Origin: Apus apus | Taxonomy: Eukaryota; Chordata; Aves; Apodiformes; Apodidae | NCBI RefSeq assembly: GCF_020740795.1 | Contig: NC_067296.1 | Span: 4,007,001-4,071,000 of the forward strand | DNA length: 64,000 nucleotides | Direction: 5' to 3' | Shown here: one piece after another, positions 1-12,700 of the stretch | How positions within the stretch are numbered: the stretch's first letter is position 1 | Layout: each line of letters begins with the position of its first letter | Notes under the pieces: generated by a model | What the model was told of the DNA's origin: nothing | The model's database searches: none | What the model saw: only the letters and a program-made list of their open reading frames with translations | Translations under genes and position numbers: made by a program

Positions 1-3000
1 AAGGCAAAGGGATGCTTTGGATAGGGAGGATGTGCTAGTTACAGGCTGGGCAGGGATGCTCACATCCCACTCATTACCAGACTCCTGACTTCCCCATCTA
101 GGAACTGGTTAGCAGCAAGCTCGTTTGAGACCATCAGGGCTTCTCCCTCCCCCTGCATCCTCACAGGAAGCAAACCTTCTTTGCTCTAATTGATGGGCAC
201 AATTCACTGCAATTAGTATTTTGGCAGCAGGCAGTTAACCCTGGGGGCTGAGCGAGGTTGTCTCTATCTGGCTTGCTCTGCCCAGCCATGAATTTAGAGC
301 AAGCTCTTTAGATTAGAGGTTTCTTGCTGAGCCACCAGAGCGGGTAGCCCTCCCTGCTCCTCCATCTAAGGAAAGCTCACTGGTCAGGGCAGTAAAACAC
401 TCCCTCAAACCCCTTGGCTGCACCAGCCAGGCAGCAAAAACCTCAAGTCACAACTGTCTGCTCACATAACCCAGCTGAGGACCCTTCTCTGCTGAAAGGA
501 GCTGATACAGGTCATAAACACAGGCACTAAGGCAAAACACCTCAATGGCCCCAGCACCCAGGCTGCTACTTAGGCAAAAAGCATTTTGTTTGTCCCTTTA
601 AGTTCTCAATAATCTGCATTTATTTTAATTGGCACCCATGGCAAAAGCATTTACAGGCAGCAGCTGGGAAGGTATAATTGTGTTACTCTCTTAGTCATAC
701 GTACAACTTAAGGGTTTGCTGCTCACAGGCTAAAATGAAAAAAATATAATAAAACCAAAGAGAAAATGGACAGCCATGAAGTCATGGACTTCTTGTGATC
801 TGGACAGGACCTAGGCCAGCATGGAGGGGTTTGGACATTGCAAAGAGAGTACAGCCAGCCCTGGGAAGAGATGAACGCCTGCCGAGATGCCAGGGACAGT
901 GTTGTTCCTGGGGCAGTGCTGCTCACGGGGCAGGACAGTGGCCAAAACTCTGCAAGAGAGGTGAAAATAAGGCAGAGAATCTTGCAGGGATTCAGAAATG
1001 CAGGCATTTCCTTGGAAATAGTAACTGTCTGGAAGGCTTCTCAGAGAATCTGGAGCAGAAGCAGAAGCTGTGGAGAGCTCAACCATGTTGCAGGATTACA
1101 GCAAGGAAGCAAAGTTTTGCAGGCGAAGGGTTGGGTTTGGGGGAGCTCTCTGCTCTCCCCTCTCTGCCAGGGCACAAACCAGCACTGTTCCTCTGCTAGG
1201 CGTGCAGGAAAACCTGATTTCTACCTCTGTATTGTGGCTGCTGGCCACCACAATGTCAGCCTGGCTTGACAGAGCTGACTTTTAAAGTGTAATTTGTTAT
1301 TCTGTTACGGTCATTTTCTATATTAATTTTATGCAGCGTCAAAAGCCCTTTCATATGTTAAACTCTAATTCGTATGCTAATACCCAATTTATGGCAAGGT
1401 AATTATTTTTTGTCAAATGTATTATTCAGTGCTCATTCAGGAAGGGAGAGGCTGGCAGGGGTTGAATTTTGGCACTTGGCAGTGTGGATGGGCAGGACTG
1501 AGCCAGGTAACAGCCTCCAGCTTCCCAGGTGTAAACTGGAGCAGCTACAACCCCACTGCCTCCTGCCAAAATGCACTCCTCTCTGATGTGGGCATCTCAT
1601 ATTTATTTCCTTACTGGTGATACCTCTGGCAGAGAGCTTGGAGAAGTCTGCTCTAAGGCTCTGAACTCACCACTCAGACCCCCGAAGATGCCCCTCCCAG
1701 GACTTGGGCAGGGAACTTGTCTGACTGCTCCCAAGCACATACCAGGAGGTAAGGATGGGAGATTTACTGAGAGGGTGGGATTTTAAAGGATAGAGTGAGG
1801 AGCATCAGACAAAAATGAAACTGACACCCACCTCTGCTCCCTGCAGCCACGTTTTGGCCTCTGCTGCTTTGCACAATAACCATGCAACAGTGGCTGCAGT
1901 TTCCATCTCAGCTGCCCGTGACAGGCTGGAGGGGATGGGGACAGCTGAGGATGCCCCAGTCCCTGAGCTGAGCATGCAGCCCGTGTCCAGCACATGGCTT
2001 TACTCTCTCCCCCAGCCCAGGAAGTTACCAGCAAGAGCACCCACACCTCCGCCACATTCCCTGGTAGCCCATCACCATTTTGCTACCTGCCATCTCCATC
2101 TCCTGCCCTGGGTGGAATCACCCACCCAGCGCCACCCCGAGGAGCTGCAGAGCAGGGATGGGGAGCACGTGCTCAACATAAAAGTCACCACAATGCTTTA
2201 GCCTTCCCCAGTTTTTTTTAACAGTCTATTTTCTGCTTGAGAAAGCAGGTGCGTTTCCCCTCCTTGCAGCATCAACAGCCAACAGGCTGTCACAGGTGTG
2301 ATGGCTCCAGGACAGTTCCACTGCTGCGGATTTCACATCCCTGACACATCTGATAATTATGCCAAATGAGCTCACCTCACCTTCAGCCTTCTCAGCTGCA
2401 CACATTAAATTAAGTGAAAGCTGTTGGCGTCACAGCGGGAAAGGCAGGAGGAGAGAGACACTGACCTGCCGTGCAGCAGGGATGGGACAGGGCTCCTGGG
2501 GTCCCCACCACCGTTGCCTTGGCAAATTACCTGCCTCAAAGAGTGAGAACCAACCCTCTCCTTCTCCCAGCTCAAACCACCACCCAACATCTCCCAACAC
2601 TGCCCACGGGAGAGACGGTGCAAGCCAGAGGAGCACCACACTGCCACTCTGCCCCAGGAGCCAGGCACCAGCTTCTCCCCATCTCCCCATTTCTCTTTTC
2701 AAATAACACTTTTTTTCTCCAATCCTGCACTTGATACCCCATCCCAGCTGGGGAATTTTGCACACCTATATTTTTGGTACACCAACTTACATTTTTAACA
2801 TTAAAACCCCCTACGATTTTTTCCAATGATACGAACGAACTCCACTAGGCCAGATGAAGCTGTAACTCCCTCAAGCTAAACTCCAAATTCATTTCATAAC
2901 CCTTAGATAAAAGCTTAGAAGCCAGAATATTCATTACCAAACCGGGCTCCACGAGCAGCTGGGGTAGTAATGGAATGGAGCAGATTTGACACAGGGGATG

Positions 3001-6000
3001 TTGCTACAGAAATTAGCCTGTCATAAGATTACAGGGACTAAGTGTTATTGGGTGATAAGGTGTGATGTGTTAATATTAAATTATCTCACCAGTTTAAAAA
3101 AAAATAATAAAAATAGCACTGATGAAACTCACATTTATTAACAGCCCTGAATATGATATTAAAAGATCTCAGATAAGGCAGTTTATTATGTGCTAGAGAC
3201 CAAATTGAAATAATTCTCCAAGAGAGATTTCTTTGAGTTGGAGCATTACAACAATAAAGCAAAACAAACAAAAAGAGCCTTTAATAAATGTTGTAGGACT
3301 AAAGAAGCCTTAAATAGTCCAGCCTAATCTCTCTGGGGAGGGTTCATTAACCCTTTATTCCTTTTCTCATTGCAACAAAACAGGGATTAACTAGAGAGTG
3401 TTTCCATACAAAGTAATGATCCCTTGTTATATCCCAATTTCTCTCTCTATAGTGAGAGGAGATTAACCCTGCAGCTCCACGTGGCATGAGGCTGGGATGG
3501 GATAGTAACAAAGGTTTCTGACAAATAAAATGTAAGTTTAAACCACAGGAGCAAACCTGAAGTGATTTGTCCAAGTCCAGCAAGATAACAACAGGGCCAC
3601 ATAGTACCTGGAGTTTGCTTAAAAACAGGATTTGTTGCAGTTAGACAGCAACAAATAGCACTGACTGTGGGGCCCAGAGGAAAGGCTGGGAGCTAAAGCA
3701 CGGGGGGATTAAGGGGGTTGTGAGAGGCAGGAGGGGTTTTAAGGGGCAGCCACAGAGCAGACAGGCTGCTGCAAGGGCATGGGGGCAGCCAGCATGGGCA
3801 GTGCTCTGGGCAGAGCAGCCTCCAGCCCAGGTTTACCCTGGATAACACATATAAATGTATATAATTTTATGTATACATACTGCAGGAAGTCCTGGTGGGC
3901 TCTGCAGGGGGACCCTGCCCTGCAGATCATGCAAGAAACTCCTGTGGGGGACAGGGAGAACAAGCCTTGTCTCACCAGGGAGATTTGGCTGGAGTTACAT
4001 CTAGGTCAGAAATTAGCAGAGGGTCTCTAATCACCTGGAGCAATAGAGCAAGAAATATAATTAACTTTAAAAGGCTGCTAAGTTAATTAAAATAAAACAG
4101 GAGCCAGCATGTTCAAGTGGGAGAGATGGCAGCTCTGCTGTCCAGGTCCCCCAGCCCCAGGTCCCCACAGGCACTTCCCTGTCCCTCCTGCTATCAGCAA
4201 GCTCTTGTCCCCCAGCACAGCAGAGGGACTTCTGGCAAGGGGGTCTAGGACTAGTCCTGATCCCTGAAGGGACCTCTAGGAAGCTCTGTAACACCCTGAA
4301 TAACCACTTGCACTGTTTCCTCAAATCCCAGCTGCTTTTCTTTTTCCCCTTTAAAAACCAACTTTTCACCCAGCTCTTGAGGAAGGAGGTGCTGGTGCTG
4401 AGCACAGTGGAGCTTGTCCCTGTGAGGGGCACAGGGAGCAGCACCTTGCTGCTTAGAATTGCTGAGCCTTTCAGCATTTTGTGCTGCTGCCACCACCGCC
4501 TGGTCTCTCCATCCCATCACATTGCCCTCTCTCCTTGTTTAACCCTTACCATTGCACAGAGTCAAACTCCAAGCATGGACCCCTGTCTCCTGGGAGCTAC
4601 AACCACCTTGGTGACACTCTCCCCCCACCCACCCTCACTGCAAGCTGGCAGTAGGGACCGTGTGTGCCAAGGGAAAGCCCAGGACCCTCACCACCCTCTG
4701 CCCCAGGATGAATTGCAGCCCTCAGGCATTAACACAACGTCAGAGGTACCACAGGTAGAATGTCCTGCCTGTGACCCAGCCAACTCAATTATTCAAATCT
4801 TGTAAAATCCAGCTGCATTACACCTCACTTCTCTTGGCTCTGATGCACTCAGTGCAGCTCTGGCTTCACATGAAGTAGAGGAGCTGCAGCAGTGAACTCT
4901 CACTACTCCTGTACCAACTTCTGACCACAGATGATGCCACCCTGAGCTGGCTGAGAGCTGTCCTGAAATCAAACCACTAGGAAAAAGAAGATTTTTTTTT
5001 TTTCTCCACAGTTACAGCAAATTTTACAGCAGTGGGATGTTTCTGTTCTCTCCTTACAAAGGACTGCACTTTTAAAAAAAAATATTCCTTCTGTGAAATC
5101 TTTTGTGGCCTACAAGCCATATCAAAATGCAGCTCAGGGATGTCGAACAAGGCTATGTATCCATGGGGGAATTTGGAAGCCAACACAGTGTTGGCACTTA
5201 ACAAATAATAAATAACCATCATTAATTATTGATCACAACCCCAGCTAATCATGTTTCACCCCTGTGGTTACCATGATATCAAGAGACCCCTTTGATACAG
5301 CCTGCCAACAGCCTTGCAGCACCTGCTTGCCCTCTGCAGCTTTCCCCTCCCTCCATCCCCTCCCCCAGGAGCCCGCCAGTTGTGGAGCAGGGATTTGGGG
5401 AAGGGGAGAGAGCTGCTGCCTCCCCACACAGCCCTGGAAGCCTGCCAGGCTCCCCGAGGAAGTCTGCACATCCAGAGCATGCAGAGTTTCCAGGGAAGAT
5501 GAGCCACCTGCTGTAGCATCCCAGGGCACAGCAGGACTGCAGCAGGGTGGGAAAGTCTGGAATTGGGGCAGATGGTTGGTGCTGCTGGGCTGAGCACCAA
5601 GCCAGAGCCAGCTTCAGCTGTGCTGGGGGGTTTTGGTTGTGCAGCCTGGGAAGGGGTCCGAGAGCATCCCTGTGACAGCATCCCTGTGACAGCATCCCTG
5701 TGACCACAAGGTCACACAGCCCAGCCCTTGTGAGGCTCTGCTTCATGGCCAGACCCTGCCATGGAGCCCAGCCCCACCAGCCACCCACTGCTTAGGGTCA
5801 AGGAAAGTCCCCATGAGGAGGCAGACATGCCCACCACAGCCAGATGAAGCCACCACTTGCCCTCCACACACCCACAGCACTGGGTCCTGCTCCAGCCGGG
5901 AAGGGTCTGCATCACGTTCTGCTGCTGCCTGCCCTTATTTCACAAGCAATTTGTGAAAGAGTAAAACAAGAAAACTCCATTTCATGGCTCTGACAACAGC

Positions 6001-8988
6001 TGACTGCCTGCTCCCTTCCGGGGACATTAAATCCTGTTATTAAATGCAAGCCATTATCAGCGTGTCATCAGCATCTCTTGATGAAGCTATAGACCTGAGC
6101 AGACAGCCAGCCCACGTCTGCTTATTTACTATTCATTATAAATGCTCTGGGTTGATTTTCCTCATATTTAGGCCTCTGTGGCTTTGTTTTCTGTTTTAGT
6201 CCAGGGCACTAGACCTTGGTCACTCCTCCCCAGGGAACGTGTAGGAATGCAAAGCTCTGCTGTTGTCATCCTGCCCCAAAAACAGCCCAGTTTTTGGACA
6301 GGTTGGCAAACCCAGTGCTTCTGCTTTTCACTGAGCCCTTGGTTGCTTCCAACCAACACTGAAGGACATTTCTCACACTCTGTCTTGCAAGTAACTAAGC
6401 AGCTGCTACCATATCAAGGGAGTGGTGGGACCACCCAGAGGACACTCATGATTTGAGGGCAGTGGCAATAAAATGAGAAAATCTGGGTTGTTTTTTCCCC
6501 AGAAACATCATGTCCATCTGTTTCTCTCCAGGGAGGAGAAAAACCTTCCAAAAAATCAGAGCTGGAAGGCACGAGAACAAAGAGGGTCTTACCAGGACCA
6601 GAGCTGGGACTTGAGCTCCATATTCCTGCAACAGGGGATGATGCAGCAATCCCACCCCTTCCTTTGAGCTTCCCAAGCGTGCCAACTACTCAGCAAATAA
6701 GATTAAAAGCCAGAAACATTTGCTGAAGGAAGAGCTAAATACATACTGCAAGTCCTAAAAGCAACATTTTCTGGGAGCTTTGATAACTCTGCAAATAGAA
6801 GATTGTACAAATGTTTTACCCACATTCATGTTTCCCAGCAGATGCACTCATCCCCCAGACAATTGATGAGCCCTCATCCAAACTAAACATGCATCTTTCT
6901 TTCAATTACATTACGAACCTTCACAAAATCTCCTTGAAAATGTGCATTTCACTGATTCTTTCTTCCTGGAAGCAATAATGCCAATTCCAGGAGCTAAGTA
7001 CCCATCAGACTTTCCCAAAGTGCATGGGATGGGGTTCAAAACCAGAAGGCTTTCAGATCATTTGCAGGGATCTTCCCCTTTGGGACACAATGACTCTGGT
7101 AGCAACGCATTCCTGAGTGAGGATTTGAGGATGTAATTTAAATAAATGCTCTCCCAGTGGCTCCCCAGCCCCAGGCTGCCCTCCACTGCCCTGCTGCAGT
7201 GCTGGCAGGAGCAGCAGGGCTGCTGGCAGGGAAGTGCTGGCTGCAGGTACCCACTGGGGAAATGGGAACAGGCCACTCACGTCCTTCCCTCTTACAGCAA
7301 AGAGTAGGTTTAAATTTGTGTTGTTTTTTTTTTTTTTCCTGGGTGTTTTGGGGAAGCAGCTTCAGGTGAACGTCCCAGTGAGGGACCCAGACACAGCAAC
7401 ACATCCGTCTCTGAGAAATTGGGACAGCAAGGATGGCAGTCCCTGGGAGAAGAGCTGCTTCCTGCATCATACAAGTTTCCCAATCAAATTGTATTCCCTC
7501 CTGCTCAGGCAACACGCACTTGGTAATTTGTGCTGGAAGGAAGGGAGTTCAGTATTCCCCTCCTTTGTTGCATGGGGGATAGCCCCAGTTTCCCAGAAAC
7601 CTCCCCTGACTTGTCTTTTAAATAAAGCTTAAATAATGCCACACTGCCTTGTAGGCAGCTTACAGTGAAATGCTAAGAAATGTGAACAAATGTACAATTA
7701 TAGACAAATATATGTACAATTCCCTCTGTCAAGGTGCCCAGCAAGTAGAGTAGGCAATCATACCAGTCTTCAAATACCTACAAATTAATTCTGAGGGATA
7801 GGTCATTAACCCTTCTCTACCCCCATAGGACCCCAGAAAGACACTTTGGAGTGATGCTCCATTGCAAGGCGCTGACCCTGAGCAGCCCCATCCCTGCTCT
7901 CCCTCGCTGCACATTATTATCCACAAGGTCAGGCAAAAAGCTATCAAAAATGTTCTGATTATCTCCTAGGAAAGAGCATAAGCAGCCTTTCAGCCTGAGT
8001 GACCTTGGGGGCTTAATCTTCCACCAGATAAGTAATCTCCACCAGATAGAGGGAGGCAGTGAGGGGTCAAGACACTCCTGCTCCTTGGAAGGATCCTGGT
8101 CTATCCCACCAGGCTCCAGCTTTGCAGCCACAACCTTCCTTTCTGGCAGCCACTGGCTGTTCAGGTCCCTGCAGCACCCCATGTATCTGTGTCTCTTTAT
8201 AAAATGTTCCCCAGCTTCTAACCCCATGGTGGGAAAAGTGTATCCCAGTTCCCACAAGGGAGAAGGAGGCTGCTGAGGGCACAGAAGCTGCAGGGAGGGG
8301 ACAGGATAGGGATGCTCAGGGACAAGGCACAATCTGCAATCCCTTTTCCCACCAAAGCCACAGCATTTACACTCCAGAGCAGGCCAAGAAAGAATGGGAA
8401 GTTTGCCTCTCCTCAAGTCTCCTCGAGTGCATCCTCAGGCTTCACAGATCTCATGTTGCTCCAGGGTTTAAGGCAGATTCTCACTGCCTAACTCAAGGGA
8501 TGTGGAAATAAGCATAAAATGGGATTTAGAGAGCCAAGCTGTTCCTAGGGCTAACCAAAAGCAAAACAGAGGATGCTGAGGGCACACGCTGTGTTGCCAC
8601 CTTTGCCACCTTTGCCACCTTCCCATGCAGGGGGCTTCACATCAGTGCCACAGGGGGAAGGCAGAGAACATCCAGGAGAGCATTCCCCCCAGCCCACGGG
8701 CCAGCACCCTCCTTCCCTGCTCAGCTCACACCCAGGGACAGGCACCCCAAGACCCAGCACCCACAGGAAGAGAGCAGGGAAGAGCCTGGCATGGGCAGGC
8801 TCTTTTCTCTCAATGGCATCGGTTATTTCTGTAATCAGCGCCTTGTTGTCAAACCTGAACATCCATTATTACCGGATTCCAAACCAAAAATAACCCAAGG
8901 GAGGGAAAATATGTAATTCAGAAGCCGTCCTGCTCCTGAACCATGCGCGTTAGGTCAGTGCCATCTAGAGGCAGCAAACTCACTGAAA
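1..8988. other. Intergenic, no gene found
   Basis: No spliced or single-exon gene can be supported. Small repeats include the 14-mer at 5663 and a 9-bp triplet (TTGCCACCT, about 8593-8620). The stretch 5935-6180 is AT-rich and motif-dense (ATTAAAT, TTATTTACTATTCATTATAA) and looks like regulatory DNA. Open frames are short and of chance type. By human synteny this side leads towards GTSF1L and TOX2, but neither protein is visible. Confidence 0.6.
5663..5704. repeat. 14-bp tandem repeat, 3 exact copies
   Basis: AGCATCCCTGTGAC three times without change, starting at 5663, 5677 and 5691. It lies in otherwise unremarkable intergenic DNA. Confidence 0.95.
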
Positions 8989-9045
8989 GCATCCAAAGCA
9001 CCCAAAAGCGTCCAAAGCACCCCAAAGCGTCCAAAGCATCCCAAA
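8989..9045. repeat. 19-bp tandem repeat, 3 copies
   Basis: Three 19-bp units (GCRTCCAAAGCAYCCCAAA type) at 8989, 9008 and 9027, about 150 bp before the 32-bp minisatellite. Confidence 0.9.
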
Positions 9046-9200
9046 GTGCCCACAGCCCCGGGTTCACCCTGTGCCCGGCGGCTGCGTGGCCTCAGCATGC
9101 GGGGGAGGGAGACCCGAGAGGGGATGGTGCAGCCCTCCCCAGCCATCTGGAGCCGCTGGCCCAGCTGGGAGCTGCCCCACGGGCCCTACAGGCAAGAAAC

Positions 9201-9712
9201 CATCCCGCATCCCTGGAGAGGGCACAGAGCTGCATCCCACACCCAGGGAGAGCAGGAAGCACTAAACCCCACACCCAAGGAGAGCGGGCAGCCCCGCATC
9301 CCGCATCCATGGAGAAGGGGCAGCAGGGCATCCTGCATCCATGGAGAGGGGGCAGCCCCGCATCTCACATCCGTAGAGAGGGGGCAGCCCCGCATCCCAC
9401 ATCCATGGAGAGGGGGCAGCCCCGCATCCCGCACCCATAGAGAGCGGGCAGCCCCGCATCCCGCACCCATGGAGAGCAGGCAGCCCCGCATCCCACATCG
9501 GTAGAGAGGGGGCAGCCCCGCATCCCGCACCCATAGAGAGCGGGCAGCCCCGCATCCCGCACCCATGGAGAGCAGGCAGCCCCGCATCCCACATCGGTAG
9601 AGAGGGGGCAGCCCCGCATCCCGCACCCATAGAGAGCGGGCAGCCCCGCATCCCACATCCACAGAGAGCGGGCAGCCCCGCATCCCACATCCATGGAGAG
9701 CGGGCAGCCCCG
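9201..9712. repeat. 32-bp minisatellite, 16 exact-length units
   Basis: Sixteen consecutive units of exactly 32 bp with no insertion or deletion, each starting near CATCCCGCACCCAT and ending GGGCAGCCCCG (the first three or four are more diverged). Between 9425 and 9648 three unit types repeat in order, giving a 96-bp higher-order repeat (identical markers at 9435, 9531 and 9627). Because 32 is not a multiple of three, each minus-strand frame cycles through all three codon phases every 96 bp. All are stop-free, giving false open frames of up to 260 codons with a 32-residue period. Confidence 0.97.
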
Positions 9713-12700
9713 CACCCCACGCCCCTGCCCCGCACGGGGTGGCAGGAGAGCGGGCAGGGCCCCGCTCCCCCCGTGCGGGATCCAGGCGCGGGCGAACGCG
9801 CCCCGTGCTCCCCAGCAGCCTGGCTATTAATATGCATGTGGCTGTATTAATAGAGCTGGCTAAACACTGCCTCGGGCCAGAGGAATATTTCAGAGTTTCA
9901 TTTTCATCCCAAATTAGACTGAAACAGCTAAACAGGATTTTTTTTTTTCTTCTTCTCCCCCCCCCCACCCCCCAATGGAAAGTTCAGGAAAAACAGCAAA
10001 TGAGAAAATGAGAGAGGATAAAATATCCCGTCTTTCCTGCTGGTGGAGCCCAGGCTGGAGCCTGTGCCACCCTGCACCATAGGCACCCTCAGCTCCTGCC
10101 TCATGCTCACACACCTTTCCGGCTGCTGCTCTTACTTCAGTGTGACAAATCTGACCCCAAAACCCTAAGGGTGACCTGGTGCCATCATCAAGCCCAAAGG
10201 AGCCTCCAGTCCCTGCCTCCATGCCCCAGGAGCAGCAAGGGTCTCCAAAAACATCTCTGTAGTGCAAACATTTCCAGTCATTTGGGTTCACTTTTTGTCA
10301 AAAACTATGAATTTCTCTTCAACATATTTAAGGGCCTGGATCCTGCATAATGAAAGAATGAAATTGCCTTCTATCCCTGGAAACCCCGTCCTGTTTTGCA
10401 ATGATTAACTAACTATATTTGCATACTGCCCATTCCTGGGTAAAGACTCAGGGGGACAATTTCCAAACCCTTTTTAGTCTTTCTCAGAGCCTGCACACAG
10501 TGTTGTCACTTCCTGACAACCCCCAGCGTGGCTGCAGCTGGCAAGCTCCACTTTTGCTTCCTTTTATTAGTATCATTTCATATTTCCTTTGATGCTTTGC
10601 CCACAGCCAGGGCTGGGTGCTGGACTAATGAGAAAGATGATGCCTACCTCACTGAGGAACACTGCTGCATAAATCAGTGTTTGCATGAGCAGCAGGCTGC
10701 TAAGACCCATTTGCTCCCAGGCAGGTGAGGGCATCATGTCTTTTGCTGAGTTTCCATACCCGTGCTTCCATTTGGTGTGTTAGGGTCACTGGGAATTGCC
10801 ATTGATTTTCTTCCCCTGGGGTTTGACCATGAAGATTTCCCAGACCAGAGTGTCCCTGATGCTGCTGGGCTCTTCAACCCCCCCAAACATCCCAAGATGG
10901 TACCTATCTACTGGTACCCCTCGATGAAGCAGCCACGGGTCAGCCCACACAAGCCCAAATTATAAATTCTCAGCCATCCCTCAGGGAAACACAAACTCAG
11001 GTGACTTTGGGGCTGTGAATGCGATTGGAAATCAAAAGCTCTGGGGCCTCAGTGATCACCATAGCAGGGTATTATTAAGCAAATTATTACTGAGCAAGTA
11101 AATAAAGCAGTGGGAATCAAAGCGGCAATCGATAGCACGGCTCGATCCGGGGCAGCCTGAGCACAACCTCGCACCTGATCCCACGGCTCTGCCAAAGCAG
11201 GGTGAGCAGGCAGCACCCATGGGGGGACACCCCACTGCACAGGTGCTGGAGTGGGAGCTGAGTGGAGATTAAAACAATAAACACCCCAAAAAACACTGCA
11301 GGCTGGGACAGGAGTGGCTGAGGGGTCTTCCCTCTCTTTTATACCCCACATTATACACCGGCCCCGTCGCTGTCTTTCCTGCAGTACAGCCCCCTCGTCA
11401 GGGCAGTGACACGAGGCAGCACAACCTGGCTGCAAGGCCTTTGTTCTGCTCACAAAAGCACCAGCAGCACCCACAAGGAGTCCTCTGCTGCAGCCCCCCT
11501 TGGCCCTGGGCCATTCCTGCCCAGCAGAAAGGAAAGCTGCCATGCTGCCATTTGTCACCTCCCACAAAGGCTCACCAGTTGCACTGTCTCCCCCAGGCAG
11601 GCACAGCTGCCAGCATGGAACATGGGGAGAGGCTCTCACTGTGGAGCAAAGCACCCCATGGACACCTAAGGGAAAAGTCTCCCACCTCCACACAGAGCCA
11701 CGGGCAAACTGGAGCACAGCATCCTTGTGTGGCTGGACCACAGCTTGGGGTCAGGCATGAGACTTTGCTTCTCTGTGCAAAAAGCATCCCACAGTCACAG
11801 CCCACTGCTGCTCAGTGGCCTCTGCTGGCCCCAAACTGAGGATAGCACTGACACACCCCCCCTCAACATTTATTTATGGGAATGAAGGTGATCAAATCCC
11901 TGATATTTTTAATAAAGCATGACAGAAGAGAGAGATGCCTCCCTGCCCCAGAGGGATACATCATCGCTCCCTGGAATTTATGTGCTGGGTTTGCTCAGGC
12001 TGCATTACTCATCAGGGGCAACACAAAAGCCCAGTCGAGCCCAGGGAAATAAATCTGCACACTCAGGAAGGCTGTGAGGAACCAAACTGTGCCCCCAGGG
12101 AGCAGTCACAGTGGGGACTTTGTCACAGCAGGGGAATGTGAGTGTTGGCTGTGAACACCCTCACAGCCACGTACCCACCACCTGCCCAGCGAGCAGGTGT
12201 GGGGCTTTCTACCTCCCTTTTCTTTGCCTGTCCTTTCCCACCCCACCCACCTCCTTTGGCAGAGGACACCAGCAGCCATGATCCCAAAGGGACAGGGTCT
12301 CCATTTTCCCCCTTCATGCAAACATGAAGGTGAAGTGAGTTCTCCCAGTCCCCAACACAGACAGATGGCTCCACACTGCTGGATGCTGCTGGGAAGTGTC
12401 AGTGTCCAATATGTCCCGAATTTCCCACTGCACCAGCCCAGCTGTAATCAGCTTTGGATTACCATGGTGTCCTAAAGTACCAGACTCTGATAACATCCCT
12501 TCTGTTACCGACTCTCTAAATCTCTCCAGCCATGCAGATGGCTTCTTCCCAGCAACCCAGCACTTACTACCAGGAAAAGAAAAGAACCCCAAAATAAGAA
12601 AAATCAAAGCTATTACTCAGGTGAAAGCCAGATACTGTTGCAATGAGCAGCCAGTGGCTGTAGTGTTGTGTTTTGTGGTGGTTTTTTTTTTACAGCACTA

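Noticed and set aside
4308-4805. 165-codon plus-strand open frame
   Set aside because: No splice sites, no coding bias and no recognisable motif.
9186-9968. Minus-strand open frames of 260, 191 and 116 codons
   Set aside because: They are translations of the 32-bp minisatellite, open in every phase because the unit has no stop. No gene.
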